Positions 33,484 through 36,683 of a stretch of 36,683 nucleotides of DNA are shown here, one piece after another. The stretch comes from Pseudomonadota bacterium (GTDB lineage Bacteria > Pseudomonadota > Alphaproteobacteria > Acetobacterales > Acetobacteraceae): NCBI GenBank assembly GCA_021805545.1, contig JAJZFB010000076.1:1-36683 (forward strand), read 5' to 3'. The position numbers and the translations under genes are program-made. Numbering within the stretch: the stretch's first letter is position 1; every line of letters begins with the position of its first letter. The notes beneath the pieces were generated by a model that saw only the letters and a program-made list of their open reading frames with translations, ran no database searches and was not told the origin of the DNA.

Positions 33484-35474
33484 CCGTGCCGGACGGCAAA
33501 ATCGCTGTAACGGAGCATATCTGGGTTGAATGGCTGCAGCACCGCCGCGTGCCGGCCCTGTGCCCCAATTGCGGCCAGCAGGTAGAAGCCGGGCAGATTC
33601 TCGGCATCGACTACCGCCCGCCCGTTGAGCATAAGGACGAACACCGCTTCATCATGCAGGTCTGCCCGGCCTGCTCTGTCCGCTTCGTCGATAACATGAA
33701 GATGATGGAGTATCACTCCGATGAGCAGGTGGAGCGCGGCGAGGATGCGTTCCATGTGCAGCTTGGCGCCGGGCTATGGCCCATTGCCGGGCAGATTGCC
33801 CGGCTGGACAAGCCGGAAGGTGCCCGCGTGCTGGAAATTGGCGGCGCCTACGGGTTCGGGCTCGATTTCGCCATATGCGCGCGCGGCTGGACCGGCGAGG
33901 GCTACGATCCCTCGCCCTTCGCCGCCGTGGGCACGCGCGAGCTGGGCCTGACGCTGCACCAGGAATATTTCACCGTGCGCCATTTACAGCGCGGCCCGTG
34001 GGATGTGGCCATTGCCACGGAATTGCTGGAGCATGTGTCCTACCCGGCGGCATTCCTGCTGCTCATGCGCCGGGCGCTGGGCGATACGGGGGTGCTGATG
34101 CTCTCCACCCCCAATGCCGCGTGCATCACGCCCGGCCTGCCGGCCTCCTCCCTGCTGCCGCTGCTCTCGCCCGGTTCGCATACCGTGCTGCAAACGGAAA
34201 AGAGCCTGGAAATTGCCCTGAACAACGCGGGCTTTGCACATACGCATATCATTGCCGACGGGTTGTCGCTCATCGCCTATGCTTCGTCCGCCCCCATCGC
34301 GCTGATCGAGGACGATGCCACGCGGCGCGCCATGTACCGCAACTACCTGGTGGCGCGCGCGGAAACCGCCGGGCTGACCACCGATTTGCGCCTGGGCTTT
34401 GCCGGGCGCGGTATTTTCGAGGCGGTAAATGACGGCGGCTGGGCCGCCGCCGATGCCGCCTGGGCTGCCCTGCTGCCCGCGGCGCAGGCGCGCTTTGGGC
34501 TGGATTTGGACAATATGGCGGATTTGCCCGCGGGCGCGGACACAGCCAGCCTGGCCGGGCTGAGCCGGATGATGCCGCTGGGGCTGGGCATGATTTTGTT
34601 TGGCCGCGCCATGCGGCTGCTGGAGGCCGGGCAGAGCCGCCAGCAGGTGGAACCGCTTTTGCGCCTGGCGCTGCACTCCATCGAGGTGCTGCAGCGCGCC
34701 CTGGCCGAACATTCGCTGCAGGATGCGCTTTCCGCCAGCCTGGCCGGGCTGCTGCGTACCGAGCTGCTGATTTGCGATGCCGCCGCCGGGCGGGCGGAGG
34801 TGGTGGCGGGGCTGCAAAAGCTGGGCGATGAGGAGACAAGCTGGCGCGGCTTCATCGAGCTGGTGAATGCCGGGCAGATTGCCGTTGCCGCCGCGTTGAA
34901 AGCGGTGCTGCCAGAACAGCCCGGCCCGCATCTGCCCGCCGGGCTGCGCCGCAACGCCCTGCTGTGCCAGGCCAATTTCCACCTGGCCCCAGGGGGGGAT
35001 GTGCTGCAGGCCCTGGCCTGCGCCGGGGCGCTGCGCGCCATGGGCGCCGAGGCGGGCGCGCTGGACATTATTCTTTTCACCCGGCTGGTGAATACCGGCC
35101 ATTACGGGCCGGCGCACACGCTGCTGCCATTTGTTGAGCCGTACCTGCTCAAGCTGCGCGCGCCCTTCGCGCCCGGGGAGCGCGACGCGCTGTTTTCGGC
35201 GGGCATATTATTCATGCAGCAGGCAGAGGATTTACGCCGCGCCGCCACCAGCTTCGCCCGGCTGCGCGACGGGCTGCTGAAAGCCGCCCCGCCCGGCACG
35301 GTGCCAGACCCGCTGTTCTGGCCCGCCTTGCGCGGCGAAATCGTGGTGCTGCACCAGCTCAACCGTGGCGGGGAGGCTACGGCCCTGCTGCGCGATTTCA
35401 TCGATGCCTATCCCGGCGCGCCCGATGATCTGCGCGCGCAGTTAACCATTACTGATACGGATAAGGCAAAATGA
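33480..35474 (+). CDS. Zn-ribbon class I methyltransferase with a C-terminal helical-repeat region
   Basis: The 664-residue protein starts with a putative zinc knuckle, Cys28/Cys31 and Cys62/Cys65 (CPNCG, CPAC). A class I methyltransferase follows with motif I VLEIGGAYGFGLDF at 117-126 and ELLEHVSYPAAFL. The C-terminal half, about 290-660, is Ala/Leu-rich helix in repeating pairs, like TPR or similar scaffolds (LLRLALHSIEVLQRAL, AATSFARLRDGLLKA). The layout of Zn-ribbon plus methyltransferase recalls sugar C-methyltransferases, but their specific motifs are not clear. It is sandwiched by 4-base overlaps with both neighbours, so it acts in the same glycan pathway. Confidence 0.75.
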   Translation: MTVPDGKIAVTEHIWVEWLQHRRVPALCPNCGQQVEAGQILGIDYRPPVEHKDEHRFIMQVCPACSVRFVDNMKMMEYHSDEQVERGEDAFHVQLGAGLWPIAGQIARLDKPEGARVLEIGGAYGFGLDFAICARGWTGEGYDPSPFAAVGTRELGLTLHQEYFTVRHLQRGPWDVAIATELLEHVSYPAAFLLLMRRALGDTGVLMLSTPNAACITPGLPASSLLPLLSPGSHTVLQTEKSLEIALNNAGFAHTHIIADGLSLIAYASSAPIALIEDDATRRAMYRNYLVARAETAGLTTDLRLGFAGRGIFEAVNDGGWAAADAAWAALLPAAQARFGLDLDNMADLPAGADTASLAGLSRMMPLGLGMILFGRAMRLLEAGQSRQQVEPLLRLALHSIEVLQRALAEHSLQDALSASLAGLLRTELLICDAAAGRAEVVAGLQKLGDEETSWRGFIELVNAGQIAVAAALKAVLPEQPGPHLPAGLRRNALLCQANFHLAPGGDVLQALACAGALRAMGAEAGALDIILFTRLVNTGHYGPAHTLLPFVEPYLLKLRAPFAPGERDALFSAGILFMQQAEDLRRAATSFARLRDGLLKAAPPGTVPDPLFWPALRGEIVVLHQLNRGGEATALLRDFIDAYPGAPDDLRAQLTITDTDKAK

Positions 35475-36520
35475 TCCGGCGTTTCCTGCGCGGCCTTAAT
35501 AGCCTGCTGCGCCTTGCAAAATGGTGGTTTCTGGTGCCCGTGGGCCGCCTTGTTGGGCAAATCCGCTCCACCCGGCAAATTACCCATGTATGGCCGCGGG
35601 GAGAAATCGCGCTCGGGCCAAAACTGGCTTTGTTCATGCATTTCGACCGGCGCGGCCTGGTGCGTGCCCAGTTGCTGCACTACATGCGCGAGCTGCGCGA
35701 TAATGGGCGCGATGTGGTGTTCGTCAGCAATTCCCGCAAGCTGAAGCCCGAGACGCTGGCGGCGCTGCAAGAGGTTTGCGCCGCCGTGATCGTGCGTAAA
35801 AATATTGGCTATGATTTTGGCGCCTGGCGCGATGCGATGGATTATTTCAACCTGCCCCGCGCGGAGACGGAGGAGATTATCTGCGCCAATGACAGCGTAT
35901 TTGGCCCGCTTCTGCCGCTGGGCGATGTGCTGCGCCGCCTGGATTACGCCAAGGCCGATGTGTGGGGCCTGACGGAAAGCTGGCAGCTCCGTTATCATCT
36001 GCAATCCTACTTCCTGGCCTTCGGCCCCAAGGCGCTGCGTTCGGAAGCGTTCCGCAAATTCTGGAAATCGGTGCGCCCGGTGCCGGTGAAATCTTACATC
36101 ATCAAGGCGTATGAGATTGGGGTGACCGGGGCGATGATGAAAGGCGGGCTGCGCTGCGCCGCCTTGTGGCCCTACGAGGCGCTGGTGAGGCTGGCCAGCC
36201 GCGCCGAGCTGGAGAAGCTGATAGAGGCGGAGGAAAGCGAGCTTGGCAAGCTGGACCCGGTGCAGGTGGCGCGCAAGCGCCAGGTGCTGCGCATACGCGA
36301 TGGCAAGGTGAAGCGCGTGGCGTTGAACCCCACGGCGGATTTATGGCGGCAACTTCTCATCTCGGGCTTTCCCTTCATCAAGCGCGAATTGCTGCGCGAA
36401 AACCCGGCCAGTGTTGAGGATGTGGGCGATTGGGAAGAGGTGGTGCGCGAGGAGCTGGGCGCCGACCCAGACCAGATTCTGACCGATCTGCGCGGCATGC
36501 TGAAAGGATCGGCACCCTGA
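35471..36520 (+). CDS. RgpF-like rhamnan/polysaccharide synthesis protein
   Basis: The 349-residue protein shows the RgpF family pattern: LALFMHFDRRGLVRAQLLHY near 53-72, then FVSNSRKL, VRKNIGYDFGAWRDAM near 108-123, ICANDSVFGPL near 137-147 and a SYFLAFG segment. RgpF-type proteins take part in rhamnose-containing polysaccharide assembly, probably as glycosyltransferases. The N-terminal 25 residues are basic and hydrophobic and may touch the membrane. It overlaps the methyltransferase gene before it and probably the acyltransferase gene after it. Confidence 0.85.
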   Translation: MIRRFLRGLNSLLRLAKWWFLVPVGRLVGQIRSTRQITHVWPRGEIALGPKLALFMHFDRRGLVRAQLLHYMRELRDNGRDVVFVSNSRKLKPETLAALQEVCAAVIVRKNIGYDFGAWRDAMDYFNLPRAETEEIICANDSVFGPLLPLGDVLRRLDYAKADVWGLTESWQLRYHLQSYFLAFGPKALRSEAFRKFWKSVRPVPVKSYIIKAYEIGVTGAMMKGGLRCAALWPYEALVRLASRAELEKLIEAEESELGKLDPVQVARKRQVLRIRDGKVKRVALNPTADLWRQLLISGFPFIKRELLRENPASVEDVGDWEEVVREELGADPDQILTDLRGMLKGSAP

Positions 36521-36683
36521 TAAGGATTATATTACGCCTGGTGCTGGTGGCGGCCTGGACACTGGCCGCCATGCCGGTGCAGGCCGTTCTGCTCACCCGC
36601 CGCGGGCGCGGCAAGGAGCGGTTTGCGCGGGTTTATTGGCGCGGCGTGGCACGGGCGCTGGGGCTTAAATTGCGGGTTACCGG
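36517..36683 (+). CDS. plsC: 1-acyl-glycerol-3-phosphate acyltransferase (PlsC-like), cut by the window end
   Basis: Only about 55 N-terminal codons are present: RIILRLVLVAAWTLAAMPVQ, then AVLLTRRGRGKERFARVYWR and GVARALGLKLRV. This is the membrane-anchored lead of lysophospholipid acyltransferases; the catalytic HxxxxD lies beyond the edge. No ATG opens the frame. CTG 36517, overlapping the previous stop and preceded by AAAGGA, or GTG 36541 are the candidates. It may acylate a glycan or serve phospholipid synthesis. Confidence 0.7.
   Translation, partial: MIRIILRLVLVAAWTLAAMPVQAVLLTRRGRGKERFARVYWRGVARALGLKLRVT

Noticed and set aside
1-36683. CRISPR arrays, tRNA or rRNA genes, prophage
   Set aside because: No regularly spaced repeats, cloverleaf tRNA genes apart from the tmRNA parts, rRNA sequence or phage structural genes were seen on either strand.

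Overview
The window reads as a high-GC alphaproteobacterial chromosome segment, most likely from the Acetobacteraceae (an Acidocella/Acidiphilium-like acidophile). This assignment is inferred from four things: the dus-ntrB-ntrC-ntrY-ntrX order, a circularly permuted two-piece tmRNA gene, KDO/Ugd envelope genes, and the general protein style. No rRNA, tRNA or CRISPR array was found. The right edge cuts a gene. The left edge starts with a 127-bp exact copy of an internal piece of pheA, which may be an assembly artefact.

Layout. 178-2685: small membrane protein, a multi-helix chemoreceptor and an SCO1-type copper chaperone, all on + and overlapping. 2640-4216: kdsB and pheA on -. 4308-6070: a membrane-anchored di-haem cytochrome c and a HisN-type phosphatase on +. 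6276-7880: a visibly AT-richer gene for an Mrr-like restriction endonuclease with a coiled-coil N-terminus, followed by a decayed 3' end of rph (RNase PH) and a repeat/palindrome cluster. 8319-15690: the nitrogen two-component locus on - (dus/nifR3, ntrB, ntrC, ntrY, ntrX). 15794-17080: ispF, a candidate small RNA whose hairpin loop exposes CCTCCC, a 178-bp long-hairpin repeat and ssrA. 17121-20633: thyX and a polar amino-acid ABC importer. 20878-25458: gntR-acnD-prpF, part of the methylcitrate cycle, with a branched terminator before prpF. 25686-27439: phasin-like protein, L31 and an HSL-family esterase. 27495-28117: a 623-bp AT-rich transposable element with imperfect 23-bp inverted ends and a perfect 8-bp target duplication, carrying one unknown gene and no transposase. 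28153-30298: lrgA/lrgB and a WecA-like sugar-phosphate transferase. 30434-36683: an envelope-polysaccharide cluster (ugd, methyltransferase-glycosyltransferase fusion, Zn-ribbon methyltransferase with helical repeat tail, RgpF-like protein, start of a PlsC acyltransferase).

How the parts work together. The Ntr genes form two sensor/regulator pairs for nitrogen status. NtrC keeps the sigma-54 contact loop and NtrX lacks it. The GntR regulator, AcnD and PrpF form a propionate-catabolism unit; prpB and prpC are not in the window. KdsB, the WecA-like protein, Ugd and the 3' cluster all serve the cell surface. The accessory content sits at three spots: 6.2-8.3 kb, 16.5-16.8 kb with 20.6-20.9 kb, and 27.5-28.1 kb. 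A small palindrome family (core ACCAACGG/CCGTTGGT) marks the first two spots, and two of its copies show a compensatory stem change.

All assignments come from reading the sequence and remembered family features; no database search was run.
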